A stretch of DNA of 64,000 nucleotides from Sinotaia quadrata (lineage: Eukaryota > Mollusca > Gastropoda > Architaenioglossa > Viviparidae), in assembly GCA_028829895.1 (NCBI GenBank), contig CM054182.1, positions 4,496,501 to 4,560,500 on the forward strand, in the 5' to 3' direction. The notes under the pieces were generated by a model, which had not been told where the DNA came from, made no database searches, and saw only the letters and a list, made by a program, of their open reading frames with translations. Positions 10,701 to 23,260 of the stretch are shown in pieces. Position 1 is the first letter of the stretch; each line of letters begins with the position of its first letter. The translations under genes were made by a program, and so were the position numbers.

Positions 10701-13700
10701 CAAATGGATTAAATGATCAAAAGAAAAATACTTAAATGCCAAACTAAACTGCAGGAAAAAAGAGGCAAACACAAAAAATGAGTAGTCTCAAAGAATATTC
10801 AAGCATAACATTTACACTATGTGCTCTGTAGCACGTAGGGACTAATAATTTTATAGTAATTGTAATTCACTGTGTGCAGTCTATATTCAATAAATAGAAA
10901 CAGATTGCTAAAGAGCTTTTCCATTGTAATGGACTGGTAGTGTTTGTATTTTTTTGTATTGAATTAAAACTTAAAAAAAAAAATATATATATTTAAACAA
11001 AAAGTTTTAATTCAATACAAAAGTTTGACATATTTTATAGTAATGTTGATTGCTGTTTTTCTAATTTCACTAATAAAATAATTGTTCCTCTAACTTCTCA
11101 ACTAACTGCTCAAACTAAATTGCAAACTGTTCCTCTAGTTTTGTTAATTAATAATTGTTCCTTCATTTTTTTATTTATTGCAAACTGTTCCTTAATTTCA
11201 CTACTTAGTGTTTCTCTTAATTTCACTGTTAACTGTTCCTAATTTAATTTTTGTTCCCTAATTGTCAAGTTCTTGGTCCTATAATTTACTGCTAATTGAC
11301 CCTTTGTTATTTTTGTTCCTCTTATTTCAATACTATTTCACTAACTCCATTGTTTATTGTTTCTCTTATTTCAATGCTGTTTCACTAACTCCATTGTTTA
11401 TTGTTTCTTTTATTTCAATGCTGTTTCACTAACTCCATTGTTTATTGTTTCTCTTATTTCAATGCTGTTTCACTAACTCCATTGTTTATTGTTTCTTTCT
11501 TTCACTGTTATTGTTCCTTTTACTCTTCTGCTCAATGTTCCTTCAACTTCACTAGTAACTTTTCTAAGAATTTACTGTGTTTTCTAATCACACTGTATGT
11601 ATGTTTGCCTAATTTCACTGTTTATGGTTCCTCTAACTTCTTTACTTATTGTTTCTCTAATTCACTGATAACTGTTCTTTGACTTTCACTTCCAAATGTT
11701 CTTCTAATTTTACTTTATAAAAAAAGGTCACTTTACATTTCTCTCATTACAGGTATTGTATTGTTATGAGAACTGTATGAAGGCATGCAATGAGTGGGTA
11801 CTTACATGGGCACGATTTCTTTCATTGTACTTTTGAATACCTAATCTGAAACAAACACATAATATTCAAATAATAATAAACAAATAATATTCATCAGATG
11901 GGGTTGTCATCATTTTAAAATTATGCTTAAACTGGCAGAAATCACAATTCTTTAATTTTAAAAATATTTAAAATGTTCTTACACTAAACACCCACCACTA
12001 CCCCAATAAGGTGTGTATTTCAGCAGCCTTGCACAAAGAAGATCTTGGATTCAAATCTTGTCTTAGAATTTTAAAAATGTTTTATCATTTATTATGTCTG
12101 TTCTCTGTTAACATCCCTCCTCCTCTGATAAAGTGGTGGAGTTCAGAAGTCTTGCATGCAGAAGGCTTTTAGTTTTAAACATTGTCTTGGTCATTAGGAT
12201 TTCTTGATCAACCCTTACAAATTCCCTAATTATTTAAGCTGCACTTAGTGGACATGACTGCAAACATTTAAGAGTTCCTTTGAAAACTAGCATAAATGAA
12301 TATAATGTATTAATAATAATAATAATAATGCATAGCAGGTTAATGAAAACATAAAATATTTGTATATATTATAGTACTAGAGTTTACATAAAATGGATTT
12401 TCAGCAGTAGTAAAAATTTATTGTTGCATACATTTTAATTATTTACTTTGCCTCCATATCATTAAAAAGTAACTCTGAAGAGAGTTTTTCAAGGTTTATT
12501 TATCTCTTATAAATATGTCTACTATATGCAGACTGATAGATTATTTTATGCAGTTTAAATTCTATATATTAACACTGGCATTGAATTTAGTTAGACATAA
12601 TTAAGAGGGCTTCTGTTCTAGTTCAGGTTAGAAATAATTATTCTAAACTATCAGATAAGAAATCTTTTGCTGACACAAAATGGAACTTGTGACTCCAGCT
12701 TGACTGATGTCAGGCTAGCCCATTAGTCTATGGTTATACTTTATGTATGGAACAGCTCCCTCTGGTCCATGCTGCTGTATGTAGTTCCAGGCCATTCTCA
12801 GGTGTGCCTCATGGTTCCAGTCTTTAAAAGGCAATGTGGCATTTTCAAATGCTTGTAGGAACAGTTGGTCACCTACTGACCTGAAAGACCTGCATTGAGT
12901 GATAGCCTGGTAAGTGTGATTCAAGGAAAGTGTTGATGTGAACTTTTTCAGTTCCAACCATTCATTAAAAATGGAGGTTAAAAGGGAGAAAGGAAGACAG
13001 AAAAAGAGTGTACATTCTTATCTATTATGTAAGTGATAATATATTAATGAAAGAAATAATCTTATCTTCTCTTACAATACATAAGAAATACCTGAATCTG
13101 GATAATTTCACCAAAACTAAAGAATTGCTGATAAAAATGCCATAATGATAATAAATCTTAATTTAAAAAAATCAATTGGTAAAAGCACAACATAGGACAA
13201 TGATTAAGGAGAGCTTTACTGATGCTTATACTTCACAGAGATAATCATGACATTGATAAAAACATATAAGTATTGATAAAGTTACTTTTGGTTTTGTGAT
13301 TATATTTTTAAGATTTATTTTTTAATAATGAAATAAAAATAAGATAGTAACAATCACATAAAAAAAAATATCTTTTGGTTTTGTAGATTTAAAACAATTT
13401 TTTTTCCAAAATCAAGATTGAATATAATTTTATCATTGTAAATCTAGATTTAAATATATATATATTTTTAATACCAAAATTTGTTAAATGTTACTGACAT
13501 CATAACAGAGTAATAGTAATATAGAACCATATCTTGTCACATCTCAGTGACTGATAAATCATAATTATTATACTGCACCTGCACAGTCTACAGTTGTCAA
13601 GAATCATCCCTGCATGCATTAGTGTAAAAAATTTACAACAAAAAAAAAAAAAACACCAACAAAAACAAAAACATACATTTTCAAAAGGTCTGAATTACAA

Positions 13701-16700
13701 TTGATAGTCCCAACCAATTTTTCAAATTTTTGATACAATGTAAAAAATTAAAATATTCAGTTATGAAATGGCAAAGTTAAAATTATAACAGAAGGATATA
13801 TTCTAAATGAGAAAAATGCATAAGTTCTTTTCAGAGAATGTATTATATTCTACTAACTGTGTGCAAATATACCTCTTCATTATGTAAACACATTTGTTAT
13901 ATATTGTTGAATAAAGTGCATATACATCATAATATTCAAATATGTGGCTTAAATGTATTTTTTCTGTATTTAAAACAGTAAAGCACCAGGGAGTTTTAGC
14001 CCAATTTTTTTTCTAAAGACAATGATTTAAAAGTCACATTCAGAAGAAAGATGACAAACACATAAATACACAAATTGTAAAATGTCATAACTCTGGAGCC
14101 ATATAGGTTACAGACATGGTTTAAATATTAAAAAAAAAAAGAAGGAATTCATACTCATTTCTAGGAGATACAATCATTATTTGCTGACTTAAAAAGATAT
14201 ATGCATGTAATTATTATAAAATAATTTATTAAAAATTACTTCAAATTTATAAATGTGATAAAACTTGTATTATTGCAATTTGCTATATTTTTTTATGTGT
14301 TTGCTTTATATATACAGCAAAACCTCGCTATAATGCAATAAATGGAGTCCACCAGATCGAATCACGTTAATAGCGGGTCGAAAAAAAAAATCAGGTTATT
14401 ATTGGACAAATATTAAATGGAATGCATTATTAAGATATATTCAAAATAATGGATAGATAATATATTTATAGGTTAACTGGTTATTACTTTTTGTTAAATA
14501 ATTTTACTAATTTTCATTTGTTTGTACGATAATACACATTGACCGATAATTAATACATGTACATGTACTTTCAACTGATTGCGTCTAACAACACTGCCAA
14601 GTCCAGACAACATGTTCTTTGATGTTTATTAAACTGCATCCTTAAACAAATGATCACATTATGAACATTTCAGTTTATTTAACTATAGTAAGTGTGCAAA
14701 ATAATAGCTAGTTTTACCGAAAGAAGTAAAGAAGTGGTTCTTGGATATTTTCCGATAAGCTGACTCCGTTAACATGTCCATACCAAACATTGTGGTCCCC
14801 TACACCATGAAATGAGTGAAGCTCACACAGCAAGACAGCTAGAGAGCCAAGAATAATTGGCAGGCCCTGTAAACAAATACATTTTAAGTGACTGTTATCT
14901 TAAATATGACTTCTCTCATCATACAAATGATGTGTGGACCACTAGAGTATAATACATTTTCATGGACACACAAGCCAAGGTTGCTGGATTTCTGAGCTGA
15001 GGCTGATTCTATTTTCTGAAGAGGATGAGAGAATACAATCTAGCCATTACTTCTTCTGGGAATCACTAATGGTGATATTGTAAAGGATTAAAGGCTGCAC
15101 GATATCTAGCAAAAAATAGAAGTGTACTTAATGGTGCAGCAATGTCTGCAGATAATAATATTACATTGTATTTGAAAATCTAAGTTAACTGCCAGAAACT
15201 TAAGCTGAGTACATGATGGAAAAGGAGTCCTGTTACTGATTTTATGTCTCGAGGCCATTGCTCATGTGGTCAGAAAATGTAATTCACTAATTCTGATTTG
15301 TTTCCAGGACTAGAAATGTTAAATTCACACATCTAAGTTTTTACTGATGGACAGATTGTTAAGTTTTCCTCTTCATTCAACTCACTTTGAATATTTTTTC
15401 CATCATGGATGCTTTAAAGAAATGAATCTCTCTGATTAGGCACAGCCTATCAAGTTTGATTCCAATCCAATGCATAAACCACTTCACCCATCAAATTTAT
15501 CATAGGCTGAGCATATGATAGTTATAGTTATAGTTATAACTATAAATAAGTTATAGTTATAGTCATAGTTATTTGAATGTCATTGTCATAACAAAAAGAT
15601 ATATCTCAAGGATATTGCTTTGTTGGAGGGTTTCACTAATGACCTGGCACAATACAGTATGTCATGGGTTTCGTTAATAGTTTGGTTCAGTATCATTTCT
15701 TTGATGGGTGTGCTAGCCAGACACTAAAAGGCCAAGGCTAAGAACCTTTTGCCTCCACTTTACCTCTAAATGAGATTACCTTAATGAAGTCCGCCCCCAA
15801 TCTTTAGAAATGGGCATGTGCAACAGAAGGAATTTCTCAGCCTGGAAACCAGACACCTAAACCAAACAAACAGCTTCTCAAAATTTGTGGAAATATTAAT
15901 CCTCCTGGCTTCCCTATATAAAAAGGAAATGGTTGCCATTAAGAGATGGTGACATGTCAGTAGTTTTGGTTTTTGAATATGACCTTTTGGTCCTTGCTTA
16001 TTTTTCCTCTCAAGTATAACTGACTACCTGATGCTAAATGCAATCTTCAAAAACATTGTCTGCCTGAAGACACATATCTAATAAGGCTGAGTACAAAGAA
16101 ATATACTACTGACCAAAGACAGCTATGATCTGATCGAGACAAAGTAAACGAGTATTGAAGACTTTTGGACCCCTTACAGGAAGGGAATAAGGGTATAAAA
16201 TCTTTTTCAGGCTTCAATGGCTGACCGACAAACAAGATTGATTGGTCTCGTGCTTAACTTTAAACAGTGACAAATACTGACTCAACTTTTCACTTGTTGA
16301 ACCTGACAAACTCCTCAACATTTTGAGGAAAAGCCAGTAATAAAATTATCATTATAATTAGTATTTCTATCCTTTGAGAGAAGAACTGATAAATATTTTT
16401 ATGCCAATATGAATATAATGATGGTTCAAACAAAACAATAAAGTATAAATTTCAGTGGTAGATATACAGATATTTGTAGTGAAACTCTACATTTGACATT
16501 TTTAAATAAGTGACAATATCATAAGTAAAACCTTTTTATATTTCATTTTATTATATTTTGTTTACACTGAACTGACTGTTAAATTATACTACAGTTTTAC
16601 TGATAGTATGGCTTTGAATTCCTACTAAACTATATAAACCCTGTGAAATGAATTTAATTTGCTATCAATTGTGTGCTAATCTTATTGGGAAGGAGAGAGA

Positions 16701-19700
16701 AACAGGACCCTCTTCACTCTTAATTTAATTTCTTAAAGTTAAAGGACAGAGCTGGTGGAAAACTAAAAAGTTTATTATCTTTTAACTTCAATGAGCTGCT
16801 GCTTTGAGTGCTTTAAACAAATACCACATTTTATTAATCAAGTTTACATAAACCAGCCAAAAACAATAATGGAATTGAAGGAGGTGTATTAGCATATTTG
16901 CCATCCACAATAAAGTAAAACCAAAAGATGTCAATATATTTTGGCATTTTGTTAATTTATTTATTTTTCTAATCAACATGAACACACAAATACACCATAC
17001 AAAGACAATGACCACAAAAACAAATGCTTATTCTCATTACTAACACAGAGATTAAAGTAAGCTGCAAACTGAGAAACGTGGGTCACACAAAACTGAAAAT
17101 ACATACCTCCTCTCCTTGAACATGGGGAATGCTGTCAAACTGACATTTTCCAGGTTCTAAAGATTTTGAGAAGTGAATTCCATGTCTGACCTACAAAAAA
17201 ATCCCCGCAAAGACCAAATATTAAAGCCAGTTGACTTGTTGCAATTACTGAATTAGGAATGCTATCATATATAACTTTCTTGGATTTAAAAATTATAAAA
17301 AAATATACAGGACAAGTGATAAGTGTGATGAAAAACAAATATGAAGGCTGAATATTGAGACAAATATTAGATGCTTTTGAATTAAATTAATGAGTGAAAA
17401 TACATAAGTATAATTAAATGAATGTCTGAACAGCACCTGCCAATTAATATATAAAACAACAAAATTTGTACTATGGTTTCACAATTCAAAGTGTGTGCAT
17501 TTTGATCAGGATCCTCCACCAGAGTTATTTTATTTAAAAAATGCAAAATAGCTTTTCCAACGAACAATTAGATATCCACAACAATTGGTCAGAAATTCAC
17601 AGCAAATGTTCAAGAGAAAGAATTACTAGCAAATAAATTCCTTAACCTTTGTTTACTTTCATTACCAAAACTGCTTGAATAGACAGTCTACAAAGATCTT
17701 CAGGGAAATGGTGACCAGTCACAAACTTAGAAGTGCTGAAATACTGTCCACTGCTTTTTGCTGACAGATTATGCTATAAAACTAGATCTCAAAAGCAAGC
17801 ATTTACCTATGCACGAAAGCGGTGGAAGCGCCCCCTACACTCAATCAAAGCATTTACCTTCACATCTAGACAGATGAGAAGTCTTACAAATATTTCTAGT
17901 TTGTGTTCCAGGAAAGGGTGTTTAAGTTCCACTATTATATTTCCATCAATCCACAGGTGTCCACTTGTGTTACAGACACTGGAATGAAGTGTTTAGACCT
18001 TGGACTCAACCAGCCATTTACACCTATCTAGATGATTTTCTGCAGATACAGCAGACTTATTTAAAAGGTTTCAGATAATGGAGAAAGTCAGATTTGGTCC
18101 CATCTCTGACAACTGAACATCTAGACAGGCTTTTCATCACTATAAACATCAACACCTCAGACAGTTGGAAACAGTCATAAATAATAGAACAATGACAGAT
18201 ATGGTAGAATAAAGCACAGTGACAGATGCACACATTTAAAAATGATAGAGGCATTGATAGATATGGTAGAATGAGACACAACGACAACTAAATTCACAGC
18301 TCCTAGTAACAAATCAAATCAATTATGTCAGTCATGGTTTCCTATTTCTTGGCAAAAAACAGACCCCCTTGTTAAAGGTAGCCAGTAAGTCATTCTCTCC
18401 TTACTGCCTGTCATGGAAGGTGATAGTAATTCTATCATGCAAGATGGAGAAATTAATATTTACCTATACAAATCTAAATCCTGAGGACTGAATAAGTCTA
18501 GATTCTTTCTGTTAATCTCCCCTCTCATGAACACAATTTGCAATGGAATACTGCTGACTTCAATTAAAAAAGTTACTGGAGATGTATATAAATCTGTCCA
18601 ATGTGCTTGCCCAAACTAAGTTAAGATCCATGAGATTAGTGGTCTGCCCCCCCCAGCATTCTTGCTTACATTTACTTTGTATGCAAATAAATTGCAGTTT
18701 TTCCCCTTGAATACTTACTTACTAGAAGTACATACACATCATTGCATCACTGCTATTTTCAGGCTTTAACCATGCAAGTGGTAATAAGGGAGAGTACTAT
18801 ACAAAGTGTGAATAGATTGAAATATACTTTCAATCAGGCAGTTTTTTTTAACGAGCATAGATAGAGCTTTTCAATCATTTGAGATGATACTAAGGTGAGC
18901 ATGTACCCTAATCATACTGTATCCATATCTATTAAGTATTCATGAAAAATTTATTTAACTTAAAAAATATCTTTCTATCATACTTTATTTGAAAACAGTC
19001 TATGATTCGCTAATACATAATTGTTAAATATAATAATCTGCATATTTTTCCAGAAGCATATTATGATGTTCACTATGATGTAAAGTGCCAACTATTATCT
19101 TAAAATGAATAAAAGTAAATACTGTTCTGGAGATGATCAGAGATAAAATGAATTAAAAAGGTAAAGTATACATAAATAATTCAGGCAACATATGTCTGCC
19201 AAGTTAAAATAGATTAAAATGCATATGTGAGTTTAGGGATTGCTGGAAGGATAAACAAAGTGTACATTCTATTAAAATGTTATGCAATAATTAGTTATTT
19301 TTTCAGCCCTTTTTTAAAAATCATCATAAACTGTACAACATAAGACATTTTATACTAAAAATGTTGTCTCTTTTGATTGTCTTTTTCATTATAATTATTG
19401 AAACAAGTCGAATGGAACTAAAAATATGCAAAAAAGTATTAATATAATTCATTTTCAGTTTTGGCTCAAAGTGCCATTGCACAATTTGTGTTTTTCCTCA
19501 TTTTTTAGAATCTATAGCTAAAAAAATAAAAAAGCTATGACCCTAGAAAAAATCAGGCTTCAGGTCAGCATTGAATACATGAGGTATGCAAAAATTTAGC
19601 ACTGTCGAATAATCAGTTTTTAACTTTAGCGTGCATGCAAAATGGCAAAAACATGTAAAGTTTTTTTTCAATTTTTAAAATTGCATAATAAAAAATAAGT

Positions 19701-22700
19701 ATGAAAGATTAAGCAACCATTTATTTGTAAATTGACTTCTTTCACCATGATAGGTATATGGTGTAAATTTCATTCCAAAGACTTTGAAACAATAGCTGAT
19801 TCTACCTAGTATGCACTGAAAACTTAAGGGTATTCTTACTATTTATTATACTCTTTAGGTTTTAGTAGTTTTAAATATTTTATCAATTAAATTGTTACGA
19901 TAATTATTATTTTTGAATTGCAATGAAAACATTTAACAATAACAGGAAAATAATAATGTGTAAGAATTAGTTAATATACATTAAGGTAACACTGACAAAC
20001 TGTCTCTAAATTTAAAAATGCTTGCAAGATGCAACAGTTTACCTGATCCTGAGCTAAGATGTGAACAGCAAACTTTCCAGTCTTTCTTAGCAATTCATGC
20101 ATTTTGCTGGAACAAAGTTTACCAAGATGAAAAGTTTACATATGTGCCAAAACAGTTTACTGGAACAATGAATGATTAATCTAAACAGCCCAAGATGAAA
20201 AAATTTATATAGTGTCAATCAAACATGGCTCACTTTAATAATACTGTGGCTAAATAAAGTTTATCCTAATGATAAATTTATGTCAAACAGCTCATTAGAA
20301 TTTTAATAATGTGTATAAAATGAAGGTTATTCTGATGATAAATTTATATGTCAAACACAGGTCACTTGACCTATATTGCAATTAAAATAAATTTTATTAT
20401 TAAATTTATAACTTTTGTTATGTTCCCCCTTTTTCCATCTGCCATAAAACTTATCAAATTACTATCTACTAACCGGTAAAGGAGATGCACATACAGATTT
20501 TATAAATATAAATTTAAAAAACTACAAAATTTATTGTTTATTTATAATAAAAACAGAAATGAACTGTGTAAAAACAGTTGAAAATTAGGTAAACGATTCA
20601 CACACTGGGACATTTCAGAAAGTATCATTAGCAACTATTTTTTTTTTTACAGATTAAAATTTTTGTCTGTTTTAAGATCTCCTCTCAAGGATCCACAGTG
20701 CAATGCAACATTATAAGTATTACTTTATTAAAGAACTTTGATTTTATGTTAAAATTCTTTAATTAATTTTTTACAACTCCTTTTATATTCTTTCCACTTT
20801 CAGTCTTTTTCTCTTTTCTTCTTTTTTCTTCTCTTTCTTCCTTCTTTTCCTTTTCCTGTCATCCCTTTAACTTTCTTTCTTTTAAGTTTTAATTTGGTGT
20901 GTAAAACTGATCTGAACAGGTACTTACCTGTTTTGATGAAGACAAAATGAAATGACAGAAGGAGACACTGACACACTACAGAAGGTACTGCAAGTTACTC
21001 CTCGCTTTATCCACTCCTTTTTCTCAGCATCATAATCTCCAGTAGTGACAACCACCACTGTAAAAGTAAACAAAATAAACATACAACACAGATTTAATAA
21101 GAGTATCTACTTTCAGATTTCTTTTATCTAATGGAAGAACAAAACTGAAATGTGATTTTCTTCTCCTATTTCTTTTCTTCTCCATTTTGAAATTTTAAAC
21201 CATCATTCATCTTGCACAGATGACATCTAATGATCTAATGGGTGTTTGGGGATTTGGTGAGGTGAAATGATCACTGGTATTATTACTGTTATCCCCCCTT
21301 TAGGGTATTTAAGAGGTAATTTAGCATCAACCTTTGGGGATCACCCCTATGGGATGTTCCCTGCAACCACCACTGAAAAATACAAACATTTGACAGAGAT
21401 TATATTTAAATGTCTAAGTAGGTTAACTAAAGCAGCCCAGAACTAGTATAACCAAAAAGTTGAGTGCCATTGAAAACTGACTCAGAAGAACCAGTGCCAT
21501 TGAAAAATAACATGAAAAAACAAGTGCCATTAAATAGTAACATGGAAAAGTGAGTGCCATTGAAAAGTGACATGAAACATGGAAAAACAAGAGAAGAAAC
21601 AAAAGTGCCATTGAACAATAACATGGAAAAGTGAGTACAATTGAAAAGTGACATGAAACATGGAAAAACAAGAGAAGAGACATGGAAGAATGAGTGCCAC
21701 TAAAAGTGACATGAAACATGGAAAAACAAGAGAAGAGACATAGAAAAATGAGTGCCACTATAAGTGACATAGTGCTATTGTAAAGTAGCAGTAAGAAATA
21801 TTTGAATAAATATATAAATGTAAATTTATTATTAAAATCTTATGCTGGAGTAATAGTGAGTGGATGGGGGCTCATTAAAAAAAAAATAAAGACAGATTTT
21901 TATTACTCTTTTAGTAAGAAGTTTACACCTGCAGAAATATTATGTGACAGTAAAACATCTATCTTTTATGATGTAAAGAGTAGAGTTTTACAACACCCTT
22001 AAAATTTGCCAAGTGAGAGACATATTGGTCTTGTGGGAGAATTATTAATAACTATAAATTCAGATTCTTGATCACTTGTAATTAGTTATGCATTATTGAT
22101 ATATGAGTGAAGGGTGCCCAGAGATGTCACAGTAACCATCTAAAAGTAAAAACCTTTAAACATGACACTATGATACATGTAATATAAAAATTATATATTT
22201 TTCTATAGATATACAGTACAAAAATAATTATAAAATTTGTGTTCTGACTAAACAGCCTTCATCAGGAGGACAATATATTTACTAATGACAAAAAGAGATA
22301 AATAATAAAATATTTTTAGATTGTACATTTATGAAATTTATAAAATGAAAAATTTTATCTAGATAGGTTAGCCATCTTCAGATATTAATATTAATTATGC
22401 TCTAAGTCTAAGGGAAACTACGAAACATTTTTTCTAAATTATGCAGATATTATTAATGGAATACATACACATTATACTATTCATGATCTGAGTAGATAGA
22501 AGATAATTAATGTTTATTAAGACTGATTAAATTAAATTAACTGTTACAAATTTACCTTGTTGGGGTACACGACTCATAGCCTTTCGGAATAAATCTGCTG
22601 TATTTGTGTTAGCAGTTGAAGTGGCATCAAATCTTCGCCGCCATTTTAACAGCTGATCAGCACTATCACTATCTGTGCCAAATTCAATTTTTAAAAAATA

Positions 22701-22730
22701 CATAATTAATCTCCGAGTATTATCAAGCAT
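7721..22730 (-). CDS. flavin-reductase-like domain fused to uncharacterised His-rich helical domain
   Basis: Exons in order: 22730-22556 (acceptor just upstream, see 24963-25122), 21057-20928, 20106-20043, 17190-17107, 14866-14718, 12964-12740, 11845-11806, 10167-9977, 7754-7721. From Met at 22730 this gives 363 aa and all phases close. Residues about 45-200 form a flavin-reductase-like FMN-binding split barrel, shown by GVTCSTFCSVSVSPSVISFCL, S.M..LR.TGKFAVHIL, GDH (174-176) and PLLYFFR. Proteins of this fold bind FMN and reduce it or act as oxidoreductases; the substrate here is unknown. Residues about 205-363 form a second helical domain with HEAHLRMAW (H252, H255), GYHETIT (H295, E296) and a PDKKNLP tail. 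I recall similar motifs only from uncharacterised bacterial proteins. The H/E pattern suggests a metal site, which is inference. The acceptor of the 12964 exon reads AA. The last exon codes only 11 residues. Introns hold minisatellites and MITE relics. Confidence 0.8.
10457..10635. repeat. tandem repeat, unit about 83 bp, 2.3 copies
   Basis: Copies share AAGTTA....CTGGTCACTAG, TACAT.TAATTTTG and GTTC.TG.AA.ATGTA blocks. It lies in the intron between the 11845 and 10167 exons. Confidence 0.7.
10952..11022. repeat. 21-bp inverted repeat, 29-nt spacer
   Basis: Arms 10952-10972 and 11002-11022 are exact reverse complements, with an A-run and (TA)n in the loop. It is intronic, at the border of the minisatellite at 11040. 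It may be a small fold-back element. Confidence 0.8.
11040..11730. repeat. degenerate minisatellite with a 45-bp higher-order block
   Basis: The interval is built from variants of a unit of about 24 bp resembling TGTTCCTCTAATTTCACTGT. Within it, 11314-11494 holds four near-identical 45-bp copies containing TTTCACTAACTCCATTGTTT. Plus-strand frames through the array give repeated hydrophobic peptide and are not genes. It lies in the intron between the 11845 and 10167 exons. Confidence 0.85.
12010..12240 (+). repeat. two decayed SINE-like heads
   Basis: About 12025-12075 and 12125-12200 resemble the tRNA-like head of the SINE at 28844: CAG..GTCTTGC.TGCAGAAGG followed by GGTTTTGA-like B-box sequence and C.TTGG. 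Similarity is only moderate and no intact promoter boxes remain. Confidence 0.4.
14317..14400 (+). mobile_element. pogo/Tigger-type terminal relic
   Basis: After TA comes CAGCAAAACCTCGCTATAAT and a short GGAGTCC..CG-rich segment, which resembles one terminal inverted repeat of a pogo/Tigger-like DNA transposon. No opposite end was found, so it is a one-ended fragment. Confidence 0.45.
15517..15572. repeat. TATAGT microsatellite with self-complementary arrangement
   Basis: Repeated TATAGT units switch to ATAACT in the middle and back again, so the array can pair with itself. It is intronic in the flavin-reductase fusion gene. Confidence 0.8.
18190..18286. repeat. imperfect direct repeat about 61 bp apart
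   Basis: TGACAGATATGGTAGAAT at about 18193 recurs as TGATAGATATGGTAGAAT at about 18254, each followed by a CACA.CGACA-like stretch. It is intronic. Confidence 0.6.
20223..20370. repeat. imperfect tandem repeat, unit about 70 bp
   Basis: Two copies share GCTCA.T....TTTAATAAT, then GG.TAT.CT.ATGATAAATTTAT and TGTCAAACA. It is intronic, just beyond the 20043 donor. Confidence 0.65.
21430..21790. repeat. degenerate minisatellite (AGTGCCATTGAAAA units)
   Basis: Variants of GAGTGCCATTGAAAAGTGACATG are interspersed with AAACATGGAAAAACAAGAGA blocks, forming a two-level array. Minus-strand frames through it give FNGTHFSMLL-type repeats, but this is array translation rather than a gene. It lies in the intron between 22556 and 21057. 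Confidence 0.85.
21802..22105 (-). repeat. dispersed repeat family, copy A
   Basis: On the minus strand this matches copy C (49650-49950) closely and copy B (29040-29300) more loosely. Shared landmarks are ACTAATTACAA, GAATCT.AATTTATAGTTATTAATAATT, ATGTCTCTCACTTGGCA, TAAAACTCTAC and CTACTAAA.GAGTAATAAAAATCTGTCTTT. No coding capacity was seen. Confidence 0.8.
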
Positions 22731-22879
22731 ACTGCAACTAAAACAAAGCTAAAAAACAAGACCAAATAAATTAAAACAGTAATCCCAATAATGAACTAAC
22801 AAAAGTAATGTGCATTACCAGTATTCAATCTTATGTTTGAAATTGAACAGCAAAAGTTAAGAAAACATCCAGATGGTGA

Positions 22880-23260
22880 AAGATGGTCAATGCAAGACTT
22901 ATCCAAAGCCTTTCCGCAGTGGAAACCATGAAAATTCTCATGCATTCATTAATGCTGTCAAGATCTGATTACATGTACTGTAACTCTCTCCTATCTGGTC
23001 ATTCACACCGTCAGCTGCATAAACTTCAAAACAATTGCTCAGATCTCTATCAGTTCCTAGATGTAGAATCCAACATATCTTTTCTTCTCTTCCTATATAA
23101 ACTATCTGATCACTACAGAAGCAAGTACAAGATATCCTTACTATGTTTCAATGACTAATCCAGCCCATCATATCCATCCAATCTCAACCAGGTATACACT
23201 TCACCTCAAATTTGCTTTCTTCTTCTGACACATTATCTCAAGTAGTTCATGAAAACATTT
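22880..23260 (+). mobile_element. LINE reverse-transcriptase C-terminal remnant
   Basis: The translation contains HSLMLSRSDYMYCNSLLSG followed by LHKLQNNC and, further on, YRSKYKISLLCF. This matches the common non-LTR pattern of (H..I.SRLDYCNSLL.G), (LQ..QN.AAR) and (YRI.FKIL). A frame change near 23155 continues into a PSYPSNL-like segment (compare APSYLSDL). It is degenerate and 5'-truncated, in the first intron of the flavin-reductase fusion gene. Confidence 0.75.

Noticed and set aside
11401..11682. Plus-strand frame of 93 codons, hydrophobic and Cys/Phe-rich
   Set aside because: It lies wholly inside the minisatellite at 11040-11730 and runs antisense to an intron.
21423..21770. Minus-strand frame of 115 codons with repeated FNGTHFSMLL-like peptide
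   Set aside because: It is translation of a degenerate minisatellite. Several frames are open at once and there is no protein-like conservation.
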